Source: Isoetes taiwanensis (Eukaryota; Streptophyta; Lycopodiopsida; Isoetales; Isoetaceae). Taken from it: a stretch of DNA of 64,000 nt. The stretch lies in assembly GCA_021234155.1 (NCBI GenBank), contig JAJEKV010000036.1, forward strand, positions 4,532,209 through 4,596,208, read 5' to 3'. Within the stretch, counting starts at the first letter, position 1. Every line of letters begins with the position of its first letter. Positions 1 through 12,345 of this stretch are shown here, one piece after another. The position numbers and the translations under genes were made by a program. Under the pieces are notes generated by a model, which saw only the letters and a list, made by a program, of their open reading frames with translations, had not been told where the DNA came from and did no database searches.

Positions 1-3000
1 ATGGTTACGTATTGCCCTCGTGTAGAAACAACTGCTTGTATATTCATCTCGCCTTCTACAATTAATGCCTCCATTAGATATCCCTCCGTGACTTGCATAG
101 GTATCAGTGAACAACTGGGTGTCATCTGCATGGTACAAGTATTAGAGAATTATACCAACAAATAACCACAGGAAAATAAATACAAGCTCCACTTACAAAA
201 TGGAGCTTACTGCATCAACCACTTTATCTATGAATTTGTACAAGCCTACAAATGTACATGCAAGGGGTTGGTCGTACTAGTTTCGCATTTGGTGGACAGA
301 ACATGTGAGCATCAAAGTTCTTACCATGGCTTTGTTGATCCGAGCATCATGTTACCGATCACAAGCTTATGAAACTCGCAAAATTGCAACGTGGAGAAAC
401 AAACGCATAAGAAATTGCAATATGAGAATAATCAAATCATAAAACAAAACAAAACCATACTTACTTCTCGGACCACTTTAGCACGGCATATAGCCTTTGA
501 CAGAGGGAGAGAGGATTCTCAGATACTTGGGCTAGCTTAGATGGAAAAGAGCTTTCTAGTCACCAAAGAAGGTCAAGTATTGCCAATGCCACATTTGGGC
601 CTTGGCAGAATTGGAACAATATGTATTGGCATCTTGCAAATCAAAATGCCATCCACCCTTCCCTTATATAGTGTTCGCATCCGCCCCGTTTTGAGGGAAT
701 TCACAAAATTCGGAAGGTGTCCTACGAATCAGAAAACTTGTGTTTCCAATCGTATGAAGATCATAAAGGTACCTCGTGACACAAATCCGGGACATATATT
801 AATACATGATGAGTGACTCTAGGGAATGAAACAACATAAGAGGTTGAAATGCTAGCCTACCTCCCATAGACATCTACTATCTTAGAGGCCGGGTCCAGCC
901 AAATAGAACTCACAACATCGATTTTGAGACAGAGGGTGCAGCTTAGGAGGACAAATCTATATGGAGTGAAGAACTACCGGTCTCACTAAACTGTATAAGG
1001 AAACAACAGCATTACAAAAGAATAAGTATCTATTGTAATCAATCGATATTACTCTACCTTTGTAAATCTATCACCCCGCTTTCCAAGATCTTCTGAGAGG
1101 ACTGTCAGACCTTATTTTAAGTTATCACATCAATATTTGTCAGATCCTCTCTTCCTCTTCCGGGTTCGGACTCTCGTATGACCGTGGATCGCTCTACTAC
1201 CGTGATCTGTCCTATGTACAAAAAAAAATGTGGTTTAATTACCATAAACTGAGATGTTTAAATTAGTTCATCTTGGACATAATTTCTCTTTCTAGGTGGT
1301 GGTGGCATTTTTGCCTCGAGATTTTCTTTCTGAGGACACATTTTTTGTTGGCCGAGATTTTGCCTGTTTTTTTCCTTTTTGGAGTGCCATCACCAAGATT
1401 CTTTGCCTCCTCTTTGGAGGACTCAACTACCAACCCGCGCCTTCCTCTTCCTCGCATCTCCTCCGGGTTAACCGATCCGTATCCTTTGTAGCTTCTTCCG
1501 TAACAGTCCGTAATCGACCTGCGTATGATGTCAGGATGTGTTTAATCTTTCTTAGCTTCTCCCAATTACTAATTTAGCACTTGGTACAAAGATTTTCCGT
1601 TGCGTACCATTAAAGGCTCGTGACCGCAGACTCTGAGCCAAGTGCCATCCTCCTCACTTCTCAACTTCACTTTGCTATGTTCGAAAATCACAGTGTATTG
1701 TTCTATTACATCGTAATCGAAATGTCATTGGTGATCCGAGCTGGAAGGTGAGGGTCTATGATTCTACCGGCTGATTATGCTCAAGAAAATCAGAAGAGAG
1801 TCGATGCAGCATGGCTCAAGAACATCAGCCACAGTCGCTCGATAGAACAGCCTCATCCGCAAACAAACAAATGATCTAAATTTCAACAGACATAAAAGAA
1901 CATGAAAACAGAACTAATGAGAAATATATGGTACATCCCGCTACACATGTGCTACTCTATGTACATAGAATGTAAACAAATGTAAGTAACTACATTTGAA
2001 CTATAGTTAAAATGTAAGATGTACATGCCCTCAATGTATATGGAAGGTACATCATCGTTCCGTATGCACACCCATGTACCCAGACAAAATTAGTGTATCC
2101 AGCTTAGGGGAATGTAGATCTATGCCAAAAAAAAAAAGACAGGCAAAAATGCATACTTATGAATCCATCTACAGATGCACTCTAAAGATAAATGCATGTA
2201 CATCATATTTGCAGATAGACTCCATTAGAGCATGTACAACCTGATACAACTGGCAGCCCAAGCTCAAAAATAAAAGCATCATTAAATAAGCAACAGGTGC
2301 CTATGTACCGTCACATAGACAATTAAAAAGCAATGCACTGGAAGCTACATGAAACCATGGATATAACAACAAATATGAATGTGGAAGAGAAATATAAGTT
2401 TAAATTTAAGAAGTGGAGGAGCAATGGCTACTTTCACACTAGGGGAAACCAAGTCAATTCAATGCCCCTCATCCTTATGCAACCTTTATGCAATTGCCTT
2501 CATGACCAGAGCACAAGGTAAGAGGCAATAAGCATCTCTCGCATGGAGCTGGGCAGCAATAAACCGCTTTTAAGCAAGCCTTGGCCACATACATGAACCG
2601 AATGTGATGAACTGCCTATAGAAGTAGTTCGCTGTAGAAATTTCAGTAAATAATAGGTCCCGCTTCTCCTCATGAAATCCAAAACTGGTGGAATGCCTTT
2701 CCAACCAAATTCAATGCAATCAAGTTTCTTCCTTTGCTTGTTCAATTGAGATTTCATGCCTTTCAATGTCTTGAAGCTGTTTCCTCGCAAACCAATTTAC
2801 CTTAGAAGAGTGTTGTTCTTTTTATCGTCTACTCATAACTAAAAGTCTCCAACTTGTACTTCAACACTCCGAACATAATGCAAGATTTCCACAGGATCCC
2901 GACACTCGTCAAATTCTGCTTTCGAAGTCCTGATCGATTTTCCGCGCATCCGTCAGGCAGATCTCTGACAGTATATCCTTTCTACTCCTCAATCCGGCCG

Positions 3001-6000
3001 ATGACCTTCACTTCTAACCTCCTTTCTCCAGCTGCTTTCTACCATCAATAGGCTAATTTTCTCCTCCAACCTCATGCTTAGCAACGCTGACAGCTAGCCC
3101 ATCTGATCTAGAATAAGCCGTGGCTCCAATATTCTCATTGCAACACGAGTTGCCCGCTTTGATAGTTGGCTGAGGATTTACCTCGTTGTAGGGTCCTCTC
3201 GTAGCTCGAATCAGGGTTTTGGCAAAGACCTTATGTCCAGCCTACGCCCATCCAATCAATGTCATTCTTCAAGTGAAGAGCAATGCCCAGCAAAAAACAG
3301 CTGAAAATATAATGGTTTGTAAACCCTCGCTTCTTGCCATAAACCAATTCATAAACATTTAAAAAATCATCTTTCGCGGCTCGGATTCTCCCTTCCGAAT
3401 CCCCTCGTCTTTGAGCTTCACCCCATACCGCTCATAACCATCCTAGGTTGGGTATGTGGGCCTCAGATGTTTCTCATGGAGGTCTTTGGTTTGGATCACC
3501 CTCAACCCAAACGAACCTTGAGGTAAAACTCCATCACGGGTTAATCGCATCTTCATTAATGGGTGATGAGCAAGCACTATCCTGGGGGCGAAGCTATAGC
3601 TAGGATGAAGAATTGCGGATCTAATCCAAGTAGGAAGGCAGAAGTGGATAGTGAAATCAGAAAACCAAGAAAGAATTCCGTAGCATCAAAATCCGGAGCA
3701 ATTGCGGTTCGTAGTAGTGATAGCCATTAATCGCAAGTGCGCTTACTATTGGTCATGATGATGCTTATTCCAAAAATGCATTCGCATATGTATATGTACA
3801 AAAAGGGCTACATTTATGTACACCTTTCATGCTTTTACCTCCCAAGATTTCCATTTTGGGAGCAACTTCTCCCATTGCTCCTCGCTTTGAGCTAGGCTTT
3901 TAGTCTGCATCGCGGCCGTTAGTATCGAGTTGGCACCTAATGCAAGTAAGGCATCTTTGGCAAAGGTTGAGATGGTACTTACTTTGATGTGTGGATGCTA
4001 GATGTTAAAATTTCCAACTTGGAGTAGAACAGGATGTATCGATCTCGCCTCCTGTGTATTCATTTTCATGTTGCTACATTGATAGACGACAACATTCTAT
4101 TCTATGGAGGGTACTGCTCAAAATTCGCCTCGACTCCTTGTTATGTAAATAATTCAGAACCGAATCACCCAATTCTGTGCTTGTAGATGTGGCAAAGAAG
4201 AATCACTTTGGATGAATGTGTGGTAAGTACCCTCCATCCGGGGCAAGTAGAAAAGTTCATACTTGGTTCACTTATGTTTAGACTCTCTATAACTATTTCC
4301 AGACTTTGAGAAGCTAAACACATCAAAAGTGTAGTCACGAGCTCCCCTTTGATCGAGTCCCGCTTCTTCTTCAGAGATCCTCCTGATAACACCTCGTACA
4401 AATTTGTGTGCATTTTCATTTTACCTTTGCTTTGAGATCGTTATACCTTTGCTCATGTTTCACCATGAAATGTCTTCGCTAAGAAGGGATGAATTCAAAC
4501 ATACAAAATGGAATTAAAGCTGAGAATGGCGCATTCTCTCAAATCTTCAACCAATAATTTGCTTGTCGCACCGATTGTGGAGAGCATGCATTATCCTGTG
4601 ACCTGTATCTTTGTTCAAAGAACTCAATTGATGTTATTGTGATAGACAAAGATAAGAAGCTTTTGTAACAATGAGGAGAAATGAATAGTGTCTACTGGTT
4701 TTAATGGTTTAGAAGCCAATATCTTTGTGAGGTCAGTCGCTTTAGTTTCCCGTGGAACTCGAGGGGAGAAATGGGTGATTCTCATATGGCCGTATTAGCA
4801 CGCATTGATGAGTCGTTACCGTAAGTTGACATTCCCTCTAGCACGCCTACGCACCATTCTAATCTTTTAATCTTTATAGTAATATTAAGTAGAAATATTG
4901 TGGGCCACAAGACATCTTCCATCAACTTTGTCCAATTTGATTTGTTCTTCTTTTTTTTCCTCCTCGCTTTACATTATGATGCAATTTTGTAGATGAACAT
5001 GTTCTGCTTCTAGGAGCACTGTGGCCTTTTTAGGCTACCAAACATTATTTAGGATCCTTGGTCTATGGAGTACCAAAGTGGTATAACACTAGCGCTATTT
5101 TTGTGCATTTTGAACTTTATCTTTATTGGACTACATAGATCATAGATTGCCTTACTGCTTATGGTGATAATGCACCTATTTTTACATTCCAGATCCACCA
5201 AAGATGCAAACTTTTTGGGAGCTTTGAGATGGGCTGAGTTCACAATGTTTTGAGTTTTATGCTTTAGCACGATTGAACATCAAGAAGACTGCTTAGTAAA
5301 GCGTGGTGAAGAGGTGTATGAATGGCTTAGTTATCAATGCCTGTATAAAGTTTGCAAATAGCCCACGCAGTTTACAATGATGTTTTGCTGCCCCACGAGT
5401 GATTGAGTTGATTTTAAGCTTTCAAGAAATAGGCATTGCATGACATTCGCAAAACCAAGCAAAGAAATTTGCACAGAGGGGCCGTGGATGCTTCGATGCT
5501 CAATATTTTGCTAGCCAATGATCCTCCTGGCATTAGGGTGTAAATTTGATAGTGGTACCTCAAAAAGCACTGCCCCGACACTTGTTTAAGTGCTTTAGTG
5601 CTTATTCCCATCAAAATTTAGAGTAACGACTATGAGGTTGTTATTCCAGAAATAGCAATTCCCCTTCCGAGGAGGAAGGGACTACGACATGTGATTGATT
5701 CTTTGGGCGGGGAATTGATTTCTTAGTTGATTCTACCCCTGAGATGGATTTCTTGGATGGCGGAATTTGTATCGCCTCTGCTATCATTCTTCAATTCCGA
5801 ATAAACTAGTTCATTTCAATTGCACTGACAAATTAGAAATCAAAATTCCTTGATCATATCAATTTCATGGCAAGTTCTTCGAAGCTACTTGATTCCGCTA
5901 AACTAAGAATTTACTTGGAGCTAGAATCCAGAGAAAACGAGAATCCGTAAAAGAGGATTAGAATTGGAGAAGGAGAATATCAGACCTTTAAGAGAAAAGA

Positions 6001-6282
6001 ACGCTCTCTCTCAGCCAAAGAAGACAATGTGAACTTTCAAAAAGAGTTAGAGAGGATTCTTTTTTCACATTGTAAGGAATTGTGCCGGTTGATGATTCAA
6101 AAAGGAAGAGAGCAATACGCTTAAAAAGGATCAAACATTTACCACATGTTACTATAAAGGCATCCCAAGGAATTTCCATATGTGATGAAAGATAAGGATT
6201 TCCAATGTGAGAGAAACCATGCAGTAATAAAATTTCAAAGAAGTAATTGATGTACTCCAAGCAAGGAAGACTACCCTCCAAA
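1..6282. other. Non-coding, AT-rich stretch without a recognisable gene
   Basis: I read both strands and found no conserved motif, no convincing exon chain and no RNA gene. Open frames here (for example 541-816 on plus, 2,500-2,790 and 5,988-6,281 on minus) are short and have no family signature. Around 1,930-2,300 the motif TGTACAT and close variants recur many times, which may be a degenerate minisatellite. It is probably old intergenic or decayed transposon sequence. Confidence 0.6.
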
Positions 6283-6860
6283 AATGGCGCTCTGGGCCAG
6301 CTTAGAGGGACTAATCAGAGAGCAATTTCAAGGCTTCTTTCCACCCCAAGAAAACTGTGAGCTCGTGCATTTAGAAGACGAATATGTGCGTAGTTTGATG
6401 TCGTGGTCCATGGTCAATGCATGCAAGCAAAAGAAGGTATTTGGATGCACTTTCCCTTAAGATAAGTGTTGTGAGAAGGTTTTGCATGAGAATACAATTT
6501 ATGCTCTAATTTTATAAAAATATGTTAGAAAGCATGTAACCTAGAGTGGTGAGAAAAATTGGATCATTTAATACATTTGCTAGAAGTGACACAGGTATTC
6601 TTGAACCATTTTATTTGGTTATTCTCTATGCTTTTAGTTTCTATATTTCTTACATGGTTCCAAATCTATTTTTTTCTTTTTATTCAACAGTAACTATGCC
6701 CCTGCTTTTGAAAAGGAACATCCTGACATGAAGATATCCTTAAACAGTACTTTTGGAAAGATTGAAACCAAGCTATATTAGAGGCTTCAAAGGAAAGAGG
6801 AAACATGTTGTTGCCAATACCATCTGCATCTTGAGTTCGCCATGCAAGCCGAAATAACAT
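6283..6860 (+). pseudogene. Possible two-exon gene remnant, unidentified
   Basis: The ATG at 6,283 opens a 51-codon reading frame beginning MALWASLEGL that looks protein-like (acidic and hydrophobic mix, no low complexity). It runs to 6,436, where AAGAAG is followed by GTATTT, a plausible 5' splice site. After a pyrimidine-rich stretch ending ...TTCAACAG near 6,690, a second protein-like segment starts NYAPAFEKEHPDMK and continues to about 6,777. Past an in-frame TAG it goes on as RLQRKEE to about 6,850. The phases of the two proposed exons do not join cleanly, so either an exon is missing or the locus is damaged. I do not recognise the protein. It could be a decayed host gene fragment or chance open frame. 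Confidence 0.28.
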
Positions 6861-7826
6861 GAGGATCGATCCTTATGGTGTGCTATGCAAAGATTGGTGT
6901 AAGTGTAAGTGCAGAATTTGTGGTTCGGTCCAATATGTATTGCTAAAGAAAACACAATCAAATCAACTAGTGATTATTGGAGACAAATTGTGTGTGCTAA
7001 GGATGAGAATGATGAATGCACAAGCATGCATGTCTAATGCGCATCTGTGGATAAAGTGGTTTAAGAGGGTGTGGTTTTCGGTAATTTCCGCTTTGATTGC
7101 CTTGATTTTAACATATTTGATCATGAGAGTAAGCCGCCAACATGCCCCTGCAGAGAAGGTTAAGAATAATAAGTGTGTGGATGTTAATTGAAAGTGTTTG
7201 AACAGTAAAAGTAGTTTAGATTTTCATCGAGTTGGGTGTGTGTTAGTGTAGAGGTAATTAAAAGCTTTATCCTCTTCTCGCAGCAAGAAGTACGTATCAT
7301 GAAAACTAGAAGTATCGGCAAGAAACCCTTCAAAGGTTACAAGATTGGCATACAACTCAGTTCTCCCTTTTGAATTCCATCAGCATGCAACTAAAACTCA
7401 AGACATTTGTTCCATATAATTACAGAGCTCATTGGCAAGCAAAACAATCTGTGCAATGTTTGACAAAGATTTGCGATGATATCATTGTCTCTCGGTGGAT
7501 AGATTTTAAGAGAATTTTATGGATTTAAAATTCAACAAGAAGCTCTCTAATCCTCGCCACCGGCATACCTGGACCAGTTCCATTCTTGTACACATCACTC
7601 TATAGAAGAATGAGAAAACTGTGAGGCGTAAGCAAGAGCGTAAGAAGGAAGAAGATGACAGCAGATTAAAAAGAAAAAATGTCGTAAAAGAAAGAAAAAC
7701 TCATTGAAAGGAATTGTGAAAGGAGACTACTTATATCAATGGCGACAAAACTCATGATAATGAGTTTGTCCAGATTGTTCCATAATCAAAGTAGACACAA
7801 AATCTATGGGAATTCAACTATAACAA

Positions 7827-8096
7827 ACACATGTTTTCTGGAGTGATGGCTGTTCTTCGGCGCTTAAGTCTGGCAAAGACCATTTTACTTCCTTGGTAGG
7901 TTTCACAAACATCTTCAAAAGGATATTCTCCTGAATTTTTTGCTAGCTCACATGGTAAAGGTGAGTATGATGGTGCCGGAGCCGCTATCAAGAGGATTCT
8001 AACAAAGGAACAGATGAAATATGATGGAAAGAAATTGCAGCAGTGCAAAGGAGGTGGTTGCATTTTAGGTCAGACCAACAACAATCCCAATCGATA
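7827..8096 (+). pseudogene. Transposase-like remnant with DGCSS and HGKG motifs
   Basis: Two adjacent plus-strand frames carry motifs typical of an uncharacterised transposase-like family common in plants and animals. The first (7,827-7,916) reads HVFWSDGCSSALKSGK, resembling the family's F-S-DGC-x-x-x-x-K-S segment, in which the Asp is a presumed catalytic metal ligand. After a frameshift near 7,920 the second frame (from about 7,938) reads ASSHGKGEYDGAGAAIKR, matching the family's SHGKG-x-x-DGxGxxxKR signature. It is followed by ILTKEQMKYDGKKLQ. Motif order and spacing fit the family. The frameshift and lack of flanking conserved sequence make it a fragment. The motif match is from memory of the family; the function is inferred. 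Confidence 0.5.
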
Positions 8097-9350
8097 ATGA
8101 CATAACAAGGTATACTTTGATCGTTTTCCTCCAGATACTTAAAGCACTTCTACACTTAAAGCACTTAAGCACTTAGAAATTAAGGGCATGTGAATATATA
8201 AATTGTTTGTGTTTGTGGTTGTTAATGGGCTACTTCTATTATGTAAACATGATATTTCCCAAATTCTAAATCAAGATTGTCTTCTTTTTTATTTTTGATA
8301 TGGATATTCTTCAATCCGGAAGACTTACAAGACTAAGCACTTGTGCAGTACTTCTCGGGAAAGTCTGATCCCCAAAATAGATAGATCCGGAGATTTGACT
8401 CATTACACTTTGAAAGGAACTACACAACTCCATTGTACAAGACTATGTGGACAAGGATAACACTCTAAAGGTAGCTTTTATAGACCTCTCTCATGCTTCG
8501 TGAGAAATCTTGTGTTCAATTCCAATGGGACTCCCGCACTACAAAGTCACGATTGGTAAAGCTGGGAAACTAACGAACTAAACTCAAGGAGATTAAAGTA
8601 ACTAATGATGCTAATAAAGCATCGGCGAAGATCATGATAGAAGTAGAAGATGAACATGAAGAAGAGGAAGATGAGGAAGACTATGACATAGCTTAGTTCT
8701 ATGGTAGAGGCTAAGATAATTTTGTTGTCAATGAGGGAAGGTAATGAAGAGAGGGGTTGATTTTATGTATTGAAGTGCATGTACAAAAGAACACTTCTTT
8801 TGGTTTTGAGGATTATGTGGATGGATGGGGAAATGATTTGGAGTTGAATCATATTGTCTCAGATATTACTATAAACAGTGGGTGGTCCCAAATTTGAGCC
8901 ATCGGATGACCAAATCAGTATTAGTGTGTGTATAGCCACCTTGTAAGATTATTAGCTAACTTTGAAACGGATTGCGTATGAAGAGGATGGTATGTTGTAT
9001 ACTATGGTCAAGACACTTTCTACAATGATTATATGTAGCCTCCCAAACTCAAATTTTTAAATTTATGGTCAAACTCAAATTTAAATAATCGCTCATATGG
9101 TATTGACTCAATTATTATTCATAGTTTGACTATTAAAGCAAAAAGCACCACACAAAACATCAAATGCAACTGTAACCGAAAGTCAGTGTATTTATATTCC
9201 CCAGACACATCAAAATTGTAAAGGTCCACCAGACATGTACAAAATTGTGGTATGTCTGCCCAGCAGTATATAAGTCTTCACTATTTCAATATACAACCTC
9301 GAATCACAGGATGAAATCAGTTCATCTTAACCTCGAATCAAATCAATCAG
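8097..9350. other. Non-coding; one acidic coding-like tail at about 8,595-8,698
   Basis: No gene is recognised. Plus-strand 8,595-8,698 reads as a lysine/alanine then strongly acidic segment (EVEDEHEEEEDEEDYDIA, then stop). It could be the C-terminal exon of the transposase remnant just upstream or of a lost gene. It is too short and too low in complexity to assign. The rest is AT-rich with no visible structure. Confidence 0.35.
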
Positions 9351-9352
9351 AT

Positions 9353-9860
9353 TCATTCCAGGTGTCCTTTCAAGTATGAAAGGTCTCCTAACCATTGTAG
9401 TCGACCTTTGCAATATTGTTTTACCATTTCAAAGGGTTTCTTTCCCACCCAAACTCTTGACATTGTTTCTAGAATTCCGGAGAGCATCCTCCTCGTAATC
9501 GATCCGCCTATGCCCTTGTAATGTTGGGAGAAATCATCAACCATTGCCACATCCTTAAGTAATCAAGGTGAATTGGTCCAACATATAATCATCTCGATCC
9601 AAATTAAAGCCCTGGAATCAAAAGAGATGTGGAAAGGTGGAGAGGCAAATCTGAATCATATCATCCAACAATATGCAATTGCCCCTTACATTGTGGTATC
9701 TACCAAAAACCGCATAAAGCCACTTAAGTACAATGGTTTTTCGGGATCGGATGGCCACTTGAAGTTGGCATCTCGCCAATAATCGATCCCAAATAAATCA
9801 AAGTCATGCCTACGCAATCGCGCCATGGACATCCATAACTTCATTTACATTAACCTTGTT
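9353..9860 (-). pseudogene. Unidentified coding-like remnant, minus strand
   Basis: Two protein-like segments lie in different minus-strand frames. Upstream (about 9,850-9,700) reads RRHDFDLFGIDYWRDANFKW and continues with PSDPEKPLYLSGFMRF before stops. Downstream (9,550-9,353) reads MAMVDDFSQHYKGIGGSITR, then a basic, aromatic-rich tail ending LGDLSYLKGHLE. Amino-acid composition is that of a real protein rather than random AT-rich translation. Stops and frame changes show decay. I do not recognise the family. The remnants at 11.5-12.0 kb on the same strand could belong to the same gene, but nothing proves it. Confidence 0.3.
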
Positions 9861-11479
9861 CGGATGACCAAATTGTTATGTCAGCGTGCCATTGTCATTA
9901 TAAATTCCCCGCGGCATGAGGCATTCAAAACAACCAATTTCTGTTTGTTTTTAGTAATCCACAATCACCGGCCCACACGCATGTGATTGTTCCTACCGTG
10001 ATGTATCACTGTGAACACCATTCACATTCAGTATAAAGTTTCCTCTTCAAAGAGGACTTTGGTCAGACACCTATCATTCAAAAATATAAAGTAAACACCA
10101 ACTCAAGCACAAACACAAAATAAATTTAAAATACTAAATTATTAATAACTCCGTCAACATTTTGATCAACCATTTGTTCAACATTTTGGTCTTGAAATAA
10201 TTAAATGGAACATTCAAACATCTATATTTAAATCAAAGATTTTATAGACAAATTTGAATTGCCCTTAAACTCCATAATATCTATTTTGCACTGTGGTTCT
10301 TTTCTAGTACTTCCTTTTCTCCGCCCTTCCTTTCTCTGCTTTCTCCGCCGAGTTCTTCTACTGTAATTAGTTTCAACCTCAACTTCTTTTACAGACATTC
10401 CAGCTCATTTGCCAATGCCCTCCTTCTAAAATTGTACTTCCCGCCTTCTGACCTCGCGGTTCTTTGCCTTTTTAATGTTTTTTCCCTTTCTTTGTTGCAA
10501 CTCTCCATCTTTCCTTCCTTTTGTTGGCTGCTTTCTCTTTCTCAAGGTAAATTTCGGTACATCCTTACTACATCCTACACCATCCTGCTCAACAACAGCT
10601 TCATCCTCGCTTCACCAGAAGATCCTTCCAAGGATGCTTTCTAGCCTCTTTGCCTTAATCGCTTTGTGACTACACAATGCATCTTTCAAAGACTTTTTCA
10701 ATTCCGTATAGGCACATAGTCTTCGGGAGCGTAAGAGGACCCCACCAATTGAATCAAGTTTATTTTGTAGGTATTCACTGTGAGGGTATATCAACTATTT
10801 TATTTACTGTCATTACATGCATGCCAAGCTCAAGAAATAACTGGATGAATTACACCGCCAATATTACCTTGTACTTTACCTTCCTTCAACAAGGCCGTGA
10901 CAAGCCATACATGGTACCATGATCACAACTTTAAAATCAAAGACAATTTGTACCTATCATGAAAAGTAGGCCAAGCATGTTAGCACCAAAGCTGCGTGAT
11001 TCCCCGGTAGTCTTCTCTACCGATAGTGTTGATGCTGAATGGATTAAAACTTATATTCTTCAATTTCAGAAGATTACAAAAGACTAGCCCGAGTTCACCG
11101 GCCTCTTTCTCTTTGATCTCCAATTCCAAGGTATTTTCCCGAGCTGCCTCTTCTCAGATCCGAGACTTGAAAAGGTTTTTAACTCGGTTACGTGAATATA
11201 TCTCCATTTGTAGTGTCATTCCAATTCCTTCCTCAGATCAAATCCTCCTTAACCTGGGACATTGTGGTCTTCAGCCTCAACTTTCTTCATGCTTCCTTCA
11301 AGTTCTACACCGAATTTTCATTAGACTTAGCCTGCAAATAAACTAACCTCACCTCATGCACCTCTTCTAACATGCTTGCCCCTTTCATTCTCAAGCTTAT
11401 TTACACTTCCCTTAATCAATTCAAAGTTCTCTTTTAAAGCAGTAGTGATCTAATTTTTGAACTTTCTAAGCAAAGTAAC

Positions 11480-12000
11480 TTCTATAGAAGTGGCAACTTG
11501 ACATCCTTTCCTCTACTAGACCGCACTTCTATACATTTTGGCAACTTGAGCCCCAAAGAGGCCTAATTGATCTTGTGCTTTGGTGTGGTTTGAAATGGCA
11601 AGATTACAATTTTCCTGTATGCAAAGCATAAGCCACCGCTTCTACTTCATTGTTTGGCATAGTTTCTTCCTCGATATAATTTTTCAAATAACTGCCCAAT
11701 TTTTTCTGAACCGAGGCTAGATCATGAAACTTATCTTATTGCTTGGGCCTTCTTGCCAAACCGAGGGCCCATTGTGCATCTCGTTACATTATCTTCCAAC
11801 CATTTTACTTTCTCAGCAATGTAACTCTTCACCGTAAAGTCCATGACGTTCATGAAATCTTGTTCGGTCACCGCTTTCCGCCATTGTAAATTGAACGGAT
11901 CAAAGGATTGTGTGTGACTGAATTGGTGATCAAGGAAGAGGATCTGGAACAGGGATCCACAAATTGAGCAGAATAGAAAGGGCGCGCTGAAACGAGGCAA
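11480..12000 (-). pseudogene. Unidentified coding-like remnant, possibly coiled-coil
   Basis: On the minus strand, 12,000-11,731 ends in a protein-like stretch containing WRKAVTEQDFMNVMDFTVKS and KVKWLEDNVTRC. A frameshift near 11,733 leads to SVQKKLGSYLKNYIEEETMP and then a segment with NHTKAQDQLGLFGAQVAKMY. Further on (about 11,480-11,400) comes VATSIEVTLLRKFKN and a charged helix-like run. The charged, heptad-like composition suggests a coiled-coil protein. Frames change several times, so it is a pseudogene. No family is assigned; a transposon accessory ORF or gag-like protein are both possible. Confidence 0.33.
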
Positions 12001-12045
12001 AATGATGTCCTCAAAAAAACCTACTGCCTGGTTCTAGGTGCTTTT

Positions 12046-12345
12046 ATGCTTGGTGCTGCTGCATTTTGGGGGTACCACTATCAAATTTACACCTGGGCTA
12101 ACATAATTACTAGGAATGGTCGAGGGACTTGTAGTATTGCATGTTTTTTAGATCCATCCCAATTCATAGAGTACCTTGAATATCCATATGTTCATGAGTA
12201 GGACCGTCTAAATCCTCGAGGTGAAATAAAATTTTATGAAAATCATTTTGATCGCTTATTATCAAGTGAAAAGGGCCTGCTATACGCCTACCATAAGGCC
12301 GCAGGAGACAAGCATTCGCGGGTTTTTGTATTGAGTTTGGAATGA
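12046..12345 (+). pseudogene. Unidentified coding-like remnant, plus strand
   Basis: From an ATG at 12,046 a plus-strand frame reads MLGAAAFWGYHYQIYTWANI and continues as a globular-looking sequence (GTCSIACFLDPSQFIEYL, HFDRLLSSEKGLLYAYHKAA). It has a single in-frame TAG at about 12,200 and terminates at 12,345. The unbroken hydrophobic and aromatic pattern either side of the one stop supports real coding ancestry. No catalytic or binding motif is recognised. It lies next to minus-strand remnants at 11.5-12.0 kb, in divergent orientation. Confidence 0.35.

Noticed and set aside
541-816. 91-codon plus-strand open frame as a gene
   Set aside because: No motif, no convincing start context and no neighbouring exon; length is within chance expectation for this composition.
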